From the IMG/VR virus record IMGVR_UViG_3300017593_000537, positions 1 to 35,352 of that record: DNA of 35,352 nucleotides, one strand, 5' to 3'. The notes beneath the pieces were generated by a model, which was not told the DNA's origin, did no database searches, and worked only from the letters and a program-made list of their open reading frames with translations. The translations under genes and the position numbers were made by a program. Positions 21,872-29,045 of the stretch are shown here, in pieces. Numbering within the stretch: the first letter of the stretch is position 1; each line of letters opens with the position of its first letter. Origin of the DNA: a virus.

Positions 21872-22401
21872 TCGCCTTCAATCAACATCAACTCGCGCGC
21901 GGCGAACGTATCGCGATAAGCGGCAATATCTTCTTTGACCGTAATCAACGCACCGTCTTCAGCTCGCGGTGAGGCATATACAAATGCGCGGCGTTTTTTG
22001 GCGATCTCAATAAGCTTACGTGTCATATCTGGCGTATCAATTTCAGGCGCAATTAAAATCTTAGGCGTAACGCCAAGGCGAGATTGGCAGCTAAGCAATG
22101 TATCAACGGTAGCGATATCGACAGGCTCTGACAGTCGTAATACGACTACGCTTGTGTTTTGGATAGACTTAATTGTCTGCAAGCATTGACTGAGCAAAGT
22201 ATCTTTAGCGCCAGCTTTGGTGACATCATCTGTCGTGATGCCTGTCAGCAATACAGGGGTATCAAGCGGGTATTTAGCATCATCAGCATCAATACTGGTG
22301 CTCACCAGTGCTATCGTGCTCGTGCTGACGGACTTGATGATTGGCGTGATATTACTGGTCTCAGTAGCAGTGACACCGTGATGGTAAGTAGTTAATGCCA
22401 T
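21847..22401 (-). CDS. FI: tail sheath protein, N-terminal half (split FI)
   Basis: 184 residues matching the first half of P2 gpFI: YHHGVTATETSNITPIIKSV, PLDTPVLLTGITTDDVTKAG, GVTPKILIAPEIDTPDM, RAFVYASP and AAYRDTFAARELMLIEGEW. In P2 the frame runs on without a break; here it meets TAG at 21847-21849 right after the heptamer GGGAAAG. It carries the N-terminal arm of the sheath mesh. The gene starts the FI-FII-E-T-U-D block, 38 bp after the fibre gene. Confidence 0.9.
   Translation of the reverse strand: MALTTYHHGVTATETSNITPIIKSVSTSTIALVSTSIDADDAKYPLDTPVLLTGITTDDVTKAGAKDTLLSQCLQTIKSIQNTSVVVLRLSEPVDIATVDTLLSCQSRLGVTPKILIAPEIDTPDMTRKLIEIAKKRRAFVYASPRAEDGALITVKEDIAAYRDTFAARELMLIEGEWGVPAGK
21850..21856 (-). 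promoter_or_regulatory. -1 ribosomal frameshift heptamer G GGA AAG before UAG
   Basis: The zero-frame codons are GCG GGA AAG TAG. The heptamer G GGA AAG is the one used by lambda G-GT and is in the right phase. A -1 slip reads GGG AAA GTA GCA and enters the Ig-like frame. Downstream, GATTGTT and AACAATC (spacing 15 nt) can form a stem starting 13 nt after the heptamer, and GGGG lies 10 nt upstream like a stimulatory Shine-Dalgarno. Confidence 0.7.
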
Positions 22402-22439
22402 GGTCTAGATCCTTGTTTTTGTCTAAAATAAATAGTGTT

Positions 22440-23441
22440 TTAAGCAGTACGTAACCACTTGCCGACCACTTTTGATGGCTGAATGTTATTGTGCGGCTGG
22501 TCGCCACCTGCCTCATCTATGTAACCAGTCTCATAGGTACCCGTGGTATCGACAGCTCTATCAGTTTCCTGTGAATCATCATGAGCAATTTTGGTTCTAG
22601 TGGATATGCCCAACGTATGACCGTGACTTGCCGACTCTTCAATCGTCAGCGTGTGCTCGTTTTCACCAAACTCATTGCCGATAGTTTTATAGTCGCTAGG
22701 ATCGCTTGCTTTTTTAGATAGTCCGACTAGCGTACGACCTTCCGCAAATCGCTCCCATGTACCATAGCCATGATGGGTCGCGACAGCAGACGCGTCTGAA
22801 TGATTGAGGGTTGTCTGGTAAATATCACCAACTTTATATGGCTGTAAATCTAAAAGTCCCGCGATGCCTTCCTCTATCTCGTCTATACGATCTGACAGTA
22901 ATTGAAACTGGGTAGCCATAAGCTCATCCTGTAATTGATTGATAATATCGTGTAGTTCACTCACTAAAGATTTCAAAGCAAAGCGGTCGGTAACCCAATC
23001 GCGAGTAGCGACGATCACATTGCCGTCCATTTCGATAACGACAGTCGCGAGGTTATCCGCAGTAATCGTAAATATAAGCTCCATGTCACCACCAGCGCCT
23101 TCAGTGAGCGTTGGGCGATAGCCGCCATGGAAGTTGCCCACATAGACAAGCTTGCCGCTACTATCTGCAATCCCAACTTCATGTAAGTTAAAGCCACCCA
23201 CATTGGACGGTACAACGGCAGATACTTCAGCCGTCGTGTCATTGACGATCTTGATAGAGGTTACGGCTACTTTTGCTCTTTGATGTACCAGGCTGGTCTC
23301 TGTTAAACGTGAATCAGGTAGATATGGCTGATCATTAGCATCACCTAATACCACATCCGTTAAGGCAAGTTGTGAACCAGCTTGGGCATTGGCAATAAAT
23401 GACTTGCCATAGTCAGTGAGTAATACATAGTAGTTGGCCAT
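22440..23441 (-). CDS. H: tail fibre protein (P2 gpH-like N-terminus, collar-type tip)
   Basis: 333 residues. The N-terminal ~155 are the DUF3751 tail-collar fibre domain that attaches to gpI (YYVLLTDYGKSFIANAQAGS, VGGFNLHEVGIADSSGKLVY). A short coiled coil follows (about 160-190), then a phage tail-collar type tip: YGTWERFAEGRTLVG, ESASHGHTL, and GGDQPHNNIQPS at the end, with His motifs that may bind metal as in T4 gp12. It is half the length of P2 H (669), and no fibre chaperone G follows. It should recognise the host receptor. Confidence 0.87.
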   Translation of the reverse strand: MANYYVLLTDYGKSFIANAQAGSQLALTDVVLGDANDQPYLPDSRLTETSLVHQRAKVAVTSIKIVNDTTAEVSAVVPSNVGGFNLHEVGIADSSGKLVYVGNFHGGYRPTLTEGAGGDMELIFTITADNLATVVIEMDGNVIVATRDWVTDRFALKSLVSELHDIINQLQDELMATQFQLLSDRIDEIEEGIAGLLDLQPYKVGDIYQTTLNHSDASAVATHHGYGTWERFAEGRTLVGLSKKASDPSDYKTIGNEFGENEHTLTIEESASHGHTLGISTRTKIAHDDSQETDRAVDTTGTYETGYIDEAGGDQPHNNIQPSKVVGKWLRTA

Positions 23442-23462
23442 TATTGTTACCTAAATAGTTAC

Positions 23463-23993
23463 CTAAGCGTTTGGAGTTGATAGATAAGTGACATTGCCAG
23501 TCCGACAAGCGCCGGCAACATAAAATTGCGAGCCATTAACCACACTGGCATCAATAGAGAACTGATCACGGGCAGATTTAACGCTGTCCAGCGCGGTATA
23601 GATCTCTTGTTGCTGTTGGACGCTCACGCGACCGCTCGTGATTTTGACTGTAAAGGTATAAGGCGTGCCTTTTGGATATAGCTCATGCCATGCAAGCAAA
23701 CTATGACCTATGCCTAGGTTTTCCATCGCTTGCGTCAGCGTGTCTTTAGTACCGCGCTGCGCGTTAAAAGCTCTTGCGCCTTTCACCACATCACGCTTTT
23801 TAGCTTCTGGCCATTGACCATCCCAATATTCGACGCGGCGTGACCAAGCAAGCCACGGTAAAAAAGCTTCAGGGCAGCTATCAGCATCGATCAGACTGGC
23901 AAAAGTAACAGGTAACGCATCAATACGCTGAGTTTGAGTATCAAGCGCTTGCTCAAGCTTGGTGCTGTTTTTTGGTAGTAGCGCATTAGACAT
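23463..23993 (-). CDS. I: baseplate protein (P2 gpI-like)
   Basis: 176 residues from ATG 23993 (MSNALLPKNSTKLEQAL), chosen because P2 gpI (176) starts alike; an upstream start at 24011 is in frame. LPWLAWSRRVEYWDGQWPEAKKRD is a clear gpI block, linking fibre to baseplate wedge. It overlaps J by 8 bp. Confidence 0.92.
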   Translation of the reverse strand: MSNALLPKNSTKLEQALDTQTQRIDALPVTFASLIDADSCPEAFLPWLAWSRRVEYWDGQWPEAKKRDVVKGARAFNAQRGTKDTLTQAMENLGIGHSLLAWHELYPKGTPYTFTVKITSGRVSVQQQQEIYTALDSVKSARDQFSIDASVVNGSQFYVAGACRTGNVTYLSTPNA

Positions 23994-24876
23994 CACGGTA
24001 CTCCACAGCACTGATTGTCACGTCGACACAGTTAGCATATTTGCCATCTGGCAAACTGATATCAGCAGTAGGTTGTAAAAGACTGACACGTTGGACACCC
24101 GCTTGATGTAATGCGTGATATAAACCAGATAGCGTGACGTCATAACCTAAGTAGCGTACTTGCTCGATATATTTATCAAGCTGTGCACGGGCTGCAGCAA
24201 TGACCACGTCTTTATCTGGGCCCGGATAGAGTGTCAGCTCCGCTTGTAGGCTCCAATCCTCTGGCTGACCAGCCGCAATACGCACGCTATCGGTAAAAGG
24301 CCGGCGCTCATCCGTATCAACGGCCAGTCTTACTTGTTCACGTAGTGCATCGCTAGCGATCGCATCATTATGGCTTTGAACATAGACCGTCACGCGACCA
24401 GGGGAGGCAGTGACGACACTTGCATCACGAACATCACCATCAGCAGACAGTGCCCAAAATAGATAAGCGCCTTTACTACCTGCAGAGGCTCGTTCAGGCT
24501 CTAACTGAACACGGCGACGTAAGGCAGTGTCAGATTCCATGACATCAGGGATCGGCGGGACAGCATTGGGATTGCCAGGCTTAACTAATAGACGTGTCAC
24601 ACCAACGCCAGCGGCCATATGATCAAGAGTGGTGCCAGTGGTATAAGCAAGCAGCATTGATTTGGCTGTTTGGTTGATATGATTGGTCTTAGACATCAGA
24701 CGATAAGCAAACAGCTCAAGGATCTTGGTCAGTGGCTCGCTTTCAAGCGTTAATGCAGCGGCAAGTTGTGGATCTTTGGCTGTCAATTCAGCTTTAAGAT
24801 CGGCAAGCTCTGCTTCAAAATCTAAAGGCGTTAAAATATCAGGGGCAGGTAGGCCAGATAAATCAATACGGCTCAT
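23986..24876 (-). CDS. J: baseplate wedge protein (P2 gpJ-like)
   Basis: 296 residues (P2 J is 302) of the baseplate J family (gp6/gp47-like). MSRIDLSGLPAPDILTPLDF, then FAYRLMSKTNHINQTAKSML, GTTLDHMAAGVGVTRLLV, and the conserved ERASAGSKGAYLFWALSADG with VTVYVQS. It forms baseplate wedges with W. Overlaps W by 4 bp and I by 8 bp. Confidence 0.95.
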   Translation of the reverse strand: MSRIDLSGLPAPDILTPLDFEAELADLKAELTAKDPQLAAALTLESEPLTKILELFAYRLMSKTNHINQTAKSMLLAYTTGTTLDHMAAGVGVTRLLVKPGNPNAVPPIPDVMESDTALRRRVQLEPERASAGSKGAYLFWALSADGDVRDASVVTASPGRVTVYVQSHNDAIASDALREQVRLAVDTDERRPFTDSVRIAAGQPEDWSLQAELTLYPGPDKDVVIAAARAQLDKYIEQVRYLGYDVTLSGLYHALHQAGVQRVSLLQPTADISLPDGKYANCVDVTISAVEYRDV

Positions 24877-25262
24877 AGCGCACCGCCTAATGACAGATAA
24901 GTACGTTCAATCTTCTTGCTAATCACATAACGATATTCAATCATTAAACTGGCCACGCCTTGTGAGGCACTATCGTCAGTCAACAGCTCAATGCGAGTTG
25001 GTGTAACACGAGTTTCCCAGCGCATGAGCGCATGAATGACGGAGGCGCGAAGCTGCATAATAAAATAGGCATTAATAGGTGCGTCAATTAAGAATGGTAG
25101 CAATGAGCCGTAATCACGGCGCATGACACGACTACCGATAGGCGTCATCAATATATCGCGGACGCTTTGTAAGATATGGTTGGTCTGGTCAATACGCTGA
25201 CCAGTACTGCGTGACATGCCTTTGACATTGATCACAGTGACGTTGTTATCTTGATTAAGCAT
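24873..25262 (-). CDS. W: baseplate wedge protein (P2 gpW / T4 gp25-like)
   Basis: 129 residues of the gp25/W family, starting MLNQDNNVTVINVKGMSRST. The block ILMTPIGSRVMRRDYGSLLPFLID is diagnostic for the sheath-initiator/wedge protein at which sheath assembly starts. P2 W is 115. Overlaps V by 8 bp and J by 4 bp. Confidence 0.95.
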   Translation of the reverse strand: MLNQDNNVTVINVKGMSRSTGQRIDQTNHILQSVRDILMTPIGSRVMRRDYGSLLPFLIDAPINAYFIMQLRASVIHALMRWETRVTPTRIELLTDDSASQGVASLMIEYRYVISKKIERTYLSLGGAL

Positions 25263-25881
25263 TAACGCCTCCAGTAGTGTCTGAGCCAGACTTAACGTTT
25301 TTATGACCGTGGTCTAAATACGGTTGGTCATTGATAACTAACTTTCCGTTCTGATTAATCGTTTGACCGTTCAAGGTATAAGACTGGCAACCAATAGAAT
25401 AGGACTCGCAATTAACATCAAAGTTATTACAATCAAAAGAAATATCGCTAGCAGATATTTGCACGCGGTTGGAAATAAGCGTAGTAGTAGAATCATCAGG
25501 TAAAGTAACCCCTAGGTTATGTGTCGCGTGGTTATAGATAAATGTCGCACCATCATCACAATGAATCTCAAACGTATCGGCATTGGCGGATGGCATCGGC
25601 TGATCATCATAATCAAACGATGTCGTTACCAGTCCAGTCGACAGCTCACCAGTCTCACTAATAACTAAGACTTGCTCACCAACACACGGTGGATTCCAAA
25701 TTTTGACCTTACCGATGCGAGCTGCTGAAAACTTTAGCCAGTCGGTCTCTAACCCATCTATCTGCACCCGGCAACGAGCATTAGCATGATCGACGTCTGT
25801 GACAATGCCTCGATTGATAAAACTTTGGAGCCGGCGCTCGTTTTCGATAGGGGATGTATTCATGACGTTATCGTCACTCAT
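25255..25881 (-). CDS. V: baseplate spike protein (P2 gpV-like)
   Basis: 208 residues from ATG 25881 (MSDDNVMNTSPIENERRLQS); by comparison with P2 gpV (MNTL...) ATG 25863 is also possible. The open frame reaches 25947, but that part contains the 40-bp repeat element. The OB-fold block NRGIVTDVDHANARCRVQIDG and CVGEQVLVISETGELSTGLV fit gpV, and the C-terminal ~100 residues are the beta-helix with repeated short strands (SFDCNNFDVNCESYSIGCQS), ending in LDHGHKNVKSG, a metal-binding tip. It punctures the outer membrane. Confidence 0.92.
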   Translation of the reverse strand: MSDDNVMNTSPIENERRLQSFINRGIVTDVDHANARCRVQIDGLETDWLKFSAARIGKVKIWNPPCVGEQVLVISETGELSTGLVTTSFDYDDQPMPSANADTFEIHCDDGATFIYNHATHNLGVTLPDDSTTTLISNRVQISASDISFDCNNFDVNCESYSIGCQSYTLNGQTINQNGKLVINDQPYLDHGHKNVKSGSDTTGGVNA

Positions 25882-25894
25882 TGCGATTTTTGAT

Positions 25895-25934
25895 ACAAAA
25901 CAAAAAAGCGTGGATTGAGTAAATACACGCAAAA
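25895..25934. repeat. 40-bp late-operon element, copy at gene V
   Basis: Identical at 39 of 40 positions to 31855-31894. The core is GCGTG (25908-25912), 13 bp, CACGC (25926-25930), flanked by A-rich DNA. Read on the minus strand it is a short stem followed by six T. It lies between S and V, where P2 has the PV late promoter and the end of the O operon. It may be an Ogr-type activator site, a terminator, or both. Confidence 0.65.
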
Positions 25935-25947
25935 AAGAGCAGGGCAT

Positions 25948-26391
25948 CTAGTCAGCGGTTAATGACTCGCGTAGTACTCGAATAATGATATGTCTGTCAG
26001 CACGAGAGATACCGATCAGCTCGCGTTTGGGGTAGGGGTATTTCTTAGAACTATCAGGACGGACAGTACTGCGTTGGCCCTCGTGATGTATGCGTGCGAT
26101 CTTAGCGGCACTACCTTTAAAACCAATTTGGGCATAGCGACTGGTTGCGTTAAATTTAAGATGACGCGCTTTGGTCAGCTCACGAAACATGGGATTGTTA
26201 GAGGCTTTCAACGGATCTACAAAATCGCCACCATCAGGATCAGTTTGTGCGCGGATACGCTCTCGATTGACCGCTCGCATTTCCATAGCTAGAGTGCGAT
26301 TGACTTTTTTTAACTGCTTATTATCCAGCTGACTCGCTATTGCGGTCGCCCATTCAGGTAATGCAGTGGCTAGTTCAGTTAAGTCACTCAT
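25948..26391 (-). CDS. S: tail completion protein (P2 gpS-like)
   Basis: 147 residues (P2 S is 150): LATALPEWATAIASQLDNKQ, then the basic segment AMEMRAVNRERIRAQTDPDGGDFVDPL, and GFKGSAAKIARIHHEGQ, typical of phage virion morphogenesis/gpS. It finishes the tail-head joining end of the tube. Last gene of the O-type late operon, 2 bp after R. Confidence 0.93.
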   Translation of the reverse strand: MSDLTELATALPEWATAIASQLDNKQLKKVNRTLAMEMRAVNRERIRAQTDPDGGDFVDPLKASNNPMFRELTKARHLKFNATSRYAQIGFKGSAAKIARIHHEGQRSTVRPDSSKKYPYPKRELIGISRADRHIIIRVLRESLTAD

Positions 26392-26393
26392 GG

Positions 26394-26825
26394 CTATAGA
26401 TTAGGATTATGTAAAGGTGTTGGCGGGTGTAGGATTGGACGTGGACAAGTATTAAACACGTAATGCCCACTGTCATCAGTAGATACCTGGACAATCTCTT
26501 CTACTTTAATAGTAAAGACTACCGTGGTTGTGTAGTTGCTCAATATATAGGATTCAAATTCAATCGGTGATGGACCATTTGGGGGGACTGGATCTTGATT
26601 CTCTTGATACCATGCCAAAATAGCGATAATGACTAAATTGGCGTCAATGCTCTCAGGGAACTCATCAACCTCGACTAGCAATTGATAGTGTTGACGGTGG
26701 CTCAATGATTGACCAGTCCATTTCAGTGAGCCCTTTTCCACGCTAATGATTAACCGGTCAGGGTTCTGGGCAAAGAACTCGACTTTATCAGTTAAAAATT
26801 GACGTAGGCTGTCATCAAATATCAT
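26394..26825 (-). CDS. R: tail completion protein (P2 gpR-like)
   Basis: 143 residues of the P2 gpR family, with HRQHYQLLVEVDEFPESIDA and AILAWYQENQDP as landmarks. R and S are needed for completed tails. It overlaps the lysozyme gene by 4 bp (ATGA) and precedes S, as in P2. The C-terminus is Pro-rich. Confidence 0.9.
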   Translation of the reverse strand: MIFDDSLRQFLTDKVEFFAQNPDRLIISVEKGSLKWTGQSLSHRQHYQLLVEVDEFPESIDANLVIIAILAWYQENQDPVPPNGPSPIEFESYILSNYTTTVVFTIKVEEIVQVSTDDSGHYVFNTCPRPILHPPTPLHNPNL

Positions 26826-27448
26826 GCGGCAAGCTCTCTATCCCAGTATTTCTTGCGATCGCGCATTTTAGTATCGTAATTGTTCTTTTTATAATCGCGA
26901 CCATTGTAAACTTCAGCGAATAAAGCCCAATCTCCAGTACGGATAGCATTCAACAAGCGATGATCAGTTTCGATAAATCTGCAGAAGGCATCGAGCTGTT
27001 CGGGTTCACCTTTTGAAAGCTTGAGAACATAATCAACAGCTGACTTGTAGCCAAGTCGTTTCCAATGAAAGCCCATAATTTGGAACGCGCCCCAACTGGC
27101 TGACTCTAAGCCTAGGTCTTTATCGATGCGTCTGGCTTTCTTTAGACGGTCGTGCTCAGCAGTACCGCCACTATAGCCACCAGTACGAGTATTGACCACA
27201 TCGGGGCTAGCACTAACATGATCAAGCGCTTTGTCACGGCCAAGTTTTTCTTCTAGCAATCGATACATAATATGGCGTTCAAACAATATTTTAATACGCC
27301 ATTGATTGTCATCTTTGTCAAATAAAAACCCAGCACCGCGTGACTCTACGTCACTAACAGCACGGATGGCAGATTCATCACAACGTAAGCGGCGAGCAGC
27401 GACTTTATAATCACAGTCAATCAGTGTCATCGGTTGGGTAGTGCTCAT
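26822..27448 (-). CDS. endolysin, DUF3380 N-acetylmuramidase
   Basis: 208 residues. AIRAVSDVESRGAGFL holds the catalytic-type Glu, followed by WRIKILFERHIMYRLLEEK, and ESASWGAFQIMGFHWKRLGY, GDWALFAEVYNGRDYKKNNY, all hallmarks of the DUF3380 N-acetylmuramidase family of phage lysins. It cuts the glycan chain of peptidoglycan. No signal peptide is seen, so release needs a holin; two candidate holins lie directly upstream, overlapping by 4 bp. Confidence 0.92.
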   Translation of the reverse strand: MSTTQPMTLIDCDYKVAARRLRCDESAIRAVSDVESRGAGFLFDKDDNQWRIKILFERHIMYRLLEEKLGRDKALDHVSASPDVVNTRTGGYSGGTAEHDRLKKARRIDKDLGLESASWGAFQIMGFHWKRLGYKSAVDYVLKLSKGEPEQLDAFCRFIETDHRLLNAIRTGDWALFAEVYNGRDYKKNNYDTKMRDRKKYWDRELAA

Positions 27449-27756
27449 ACAAGATTATCCTTTTTTGATTGATTAATAGCGCTAATGAATACGCCATAAC
27501 GCGCCCAAAAGGCTCGTAATTTAAAATAAGTAGTAGCGGTTGCAGCAGCAGCAAGCATACGAAATATTGGTAGGGCCCACACACCGTCCCGACCAGTGGT
27601 TTCATCAAATGCCAAGCCGACACAGCTCAGCGCGAAAAATAAAATAGTGAGCGTAACCAGTGAGCCAAGCTCGCGATGATATTTAATGATTGTCATAGCA
27701 CAAACGATGGCAATGACAATGATAGATAAAGTCGATAACGTCTCAAGAATGATCAT
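27445..27756 (-). CDS. putative holin-like membrane protein 1
   Basis: 103 residues with three hydrophobic segments (about 3-22 LETLSTLSIIVIAIVCAMTI, 31-50 LGSLVTLTILFFALSCVGLA, 62-80) and a charged C-terminus (NQSKKDNLV). Size, topology and position between the second membrane protein and the endolysin gene suggest a holin or antiholin. It overlaps both neighbours (4 and 14 bp). No sequence family recognised with certainty. Confidence 0.7.
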   Translation of the reverse strand: MIILETLSTLSIIVIAIVCAMTIIKYHRELGSLVTLTILFFALSCVGLAFDETTGRDGVWALPIFRMLAAAATATTYFKLRAFWARYGVFISAINQSKKDNLV

Positions 27757-28150
27757 GATTGTCTGCCTCGTTGGCTGGTTTATCTTTGAATAAAAAAGGG
27801 AAAAAGTGACGCAAAGCAGCCATTAGAAGGGGCCGTACATTGTCATTCACAAAGTCATAAAATGTGACGAATAATTCTCGTCCGACCATGCCATAAATGA
27901 TCGCGTAGCCAGTGGCATAGTTGCCACCCGTCAATAGTTTTGCAGTAATATCCGATAGCATCACTGCAAGCAATACACCCGCAGTCGCATTTTGAGATCG
28001 CATCCAAAATGGCTCGGCGCGGATCAACAAGAGACGGATGCAAGCGCCACCAGCAGCGGCCCATATAACAGGCAAAGTAATCAACAACCATTGCAGATGG
28101 TTACTCATAACATCATCGATCGTTAATACCTGAATTTGAGTTACGTCCAT
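27743..28150 (-). CDS. putative holin-like membrane protein 2
   Basis: 135 residues with hydrophobic helices (about 20-45 WLLITLPVIWAAAGGACIRL, 55-75, 80-100) and a polar, His/Asp-rich tail (KPANEADNHDHS). The form resembles phage holin-type proteins of Acinetobacter and Psychrobacter prophages. It overlaps the first holin-like gene by 14 bp and X by 10 bp. It may form the membrane lesion for the endolysin, with the other protein as antiholin or partner. Confidence 0.7.
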   Translation of the reverse strand: MDVTQIQVLTIDDVMSNHLQWLLITLPVIWAAAGGACIRLLLIRAEPFWMRSQNATAGVLLAVMLSDITAKLLTGGNYATGYAIIYGMVGRELFVTFYDFVNDNVRPLLMAALRHFFPFLFKDKPANEADNHDHS

Positions 28151-28347
28151 AATTGAATGACCTGCTTTTGTGTACGTTCGGGCGCGTCTGGCAATTGGAT
28201 ATCAACACCGGTAGGCAATACAAGATCGTAACCAACAAGATGCGGATTGAGATCCATAACTTGTTCAGTAACGCCGCCAGTGAAGCTGAAATAGCGTAAG
28301 CAGATCAAATCTACTGTGTCGCCTTGCAATGTCGATACAACACGCAT
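28141..28347 (-). CDS. X: tail protein X (P2 gpX-like)
   Basis: 68 residues (P2 X is 67), starting MRVVSTLQGDTVDLICLRYF and including VLPTGVDIQLPD, the LysM-like fold of phage tail protein X. It contributes to the tail hub. One-base overlap with L. Confidence 0.93.
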   Translation of the reverse strand: MRVVSTLQGDTVDLICLRYFSFTGGVTEQVMDLNPHLVGYDLVLPTGVDIQLPDAPERTQKQVIQLWT

Positions 28348-28799
28348 CAGATAAGCTCAATGGTTGAATGCGGCTCATCTTTGATATCAGCAATTGCATT
28401 GCGTGCATTGCGATAGCACGTATCGATTTGCGGTGTGAGCTCTTTAGTACGGGCAGTAGCATCTTTGCCTGTGTCATAGTCACGATAGTGTTCAGTCAGT
28501 TGGGCCTTTGCTAAGTTATAGACGGCCTTTTTGAAGCTAAAACACTTGTCTGTATCATTAGTCAGGTCGTAATCTTCTAAAGTAAGAGAGCCGTGCTGGT
28601 GTAGCGCATTGGCCGTCCAAGCTTTTAACTCACGACAGACGCTATTTGCAGAATCAGTCAACGCATATTTCATTCGCGCTGGTGTTACTGTACCGTCGAG
28701 CTTCATTGCATCAGCAAAGTCTTTGACAGAAATATCAGGCATAAATGCAGGAGTAATTACTATGTTATCTACGACTGGATTGACAGCGCTAAAACCCAT
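28347..28799 (-). CDS. L: head completion protein (P2 gpL-like)
   Basis: 150 residues from ATG 28799 (MGFSAVNPVVDNIVITPAFM), with GGAG 6 nt upstream; the open frame back to 28904 lacks a ribosome binding site and homology. The block FADAMKLDGTVTPARMKYALTD fits gpL/terminase-associated head completion protein, which closes the head after DNA packaging. P2 L is 169. Confidence 0.92.
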   Translation of the reverse strand: MGFSAVNPVVDNIVITPAFMPDISVKDFADAMKLDGTVTPARMKYALTDSANSVCRELKAWTANALHQHGSLTLEDYDLTNDTDKCFSFKKAVYNLAKAQLTEHYRDYDTGKDATARTKELTPQIDTCYRNARNAIADIKDEPHSTIELI

Positions 28800-29045
28800 A
28801 ACAACTCCAAGTATTGATAAGAAAAATAAAATAGGGGGATACTGGATAAATCGTCCGGTCATCATCCGAATAGTCGTCGCCTTGGTACGCCTGTTCTCAG
28901 ACACGTATTGTTAAGCCGTCACCTCACCAACTAGCTGATTACTCTTTTAGTATCCATTTGACAGTTAAAAATAGGTTGAGGCGGTGGTCATATCGGTCAT
29001 ATGCAGTATCAACTGAATGCGTCAATGAGCCGCCTCGGCTCGCGG
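28800..29045. other. intergenic region between M and L
   Basis: No gene of its own. GAGGCGG (28978-28984) and CCGCCTC (29030-29036) form a 7-bp inverted repeat around a loop with GGTCATATC repeated twice, a possible structured leader or weak attenuator within the late operon. In P2, M and L nearly touch, so this 246-bp spacer is unusual. Confidence 0.4.

Larger units (their letters stand above)
20945..22401 (-). other. predicted frameshift fusion: sheath N-half + Ig-like extension (~485 aa)
   Basis: Joining residues 1-184 of the sheath N-half through the G GGA AAG slip to the 301 residues after Lys7 of the Ig-like frame gives one continuous protein. The junction reads GVPAGK followed by VATPPIVTPSP, an uninterrupted linker. 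This is a prediction from the sequence; the fraction of ribosomes that shift is unknown. Confidence 0.6.
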
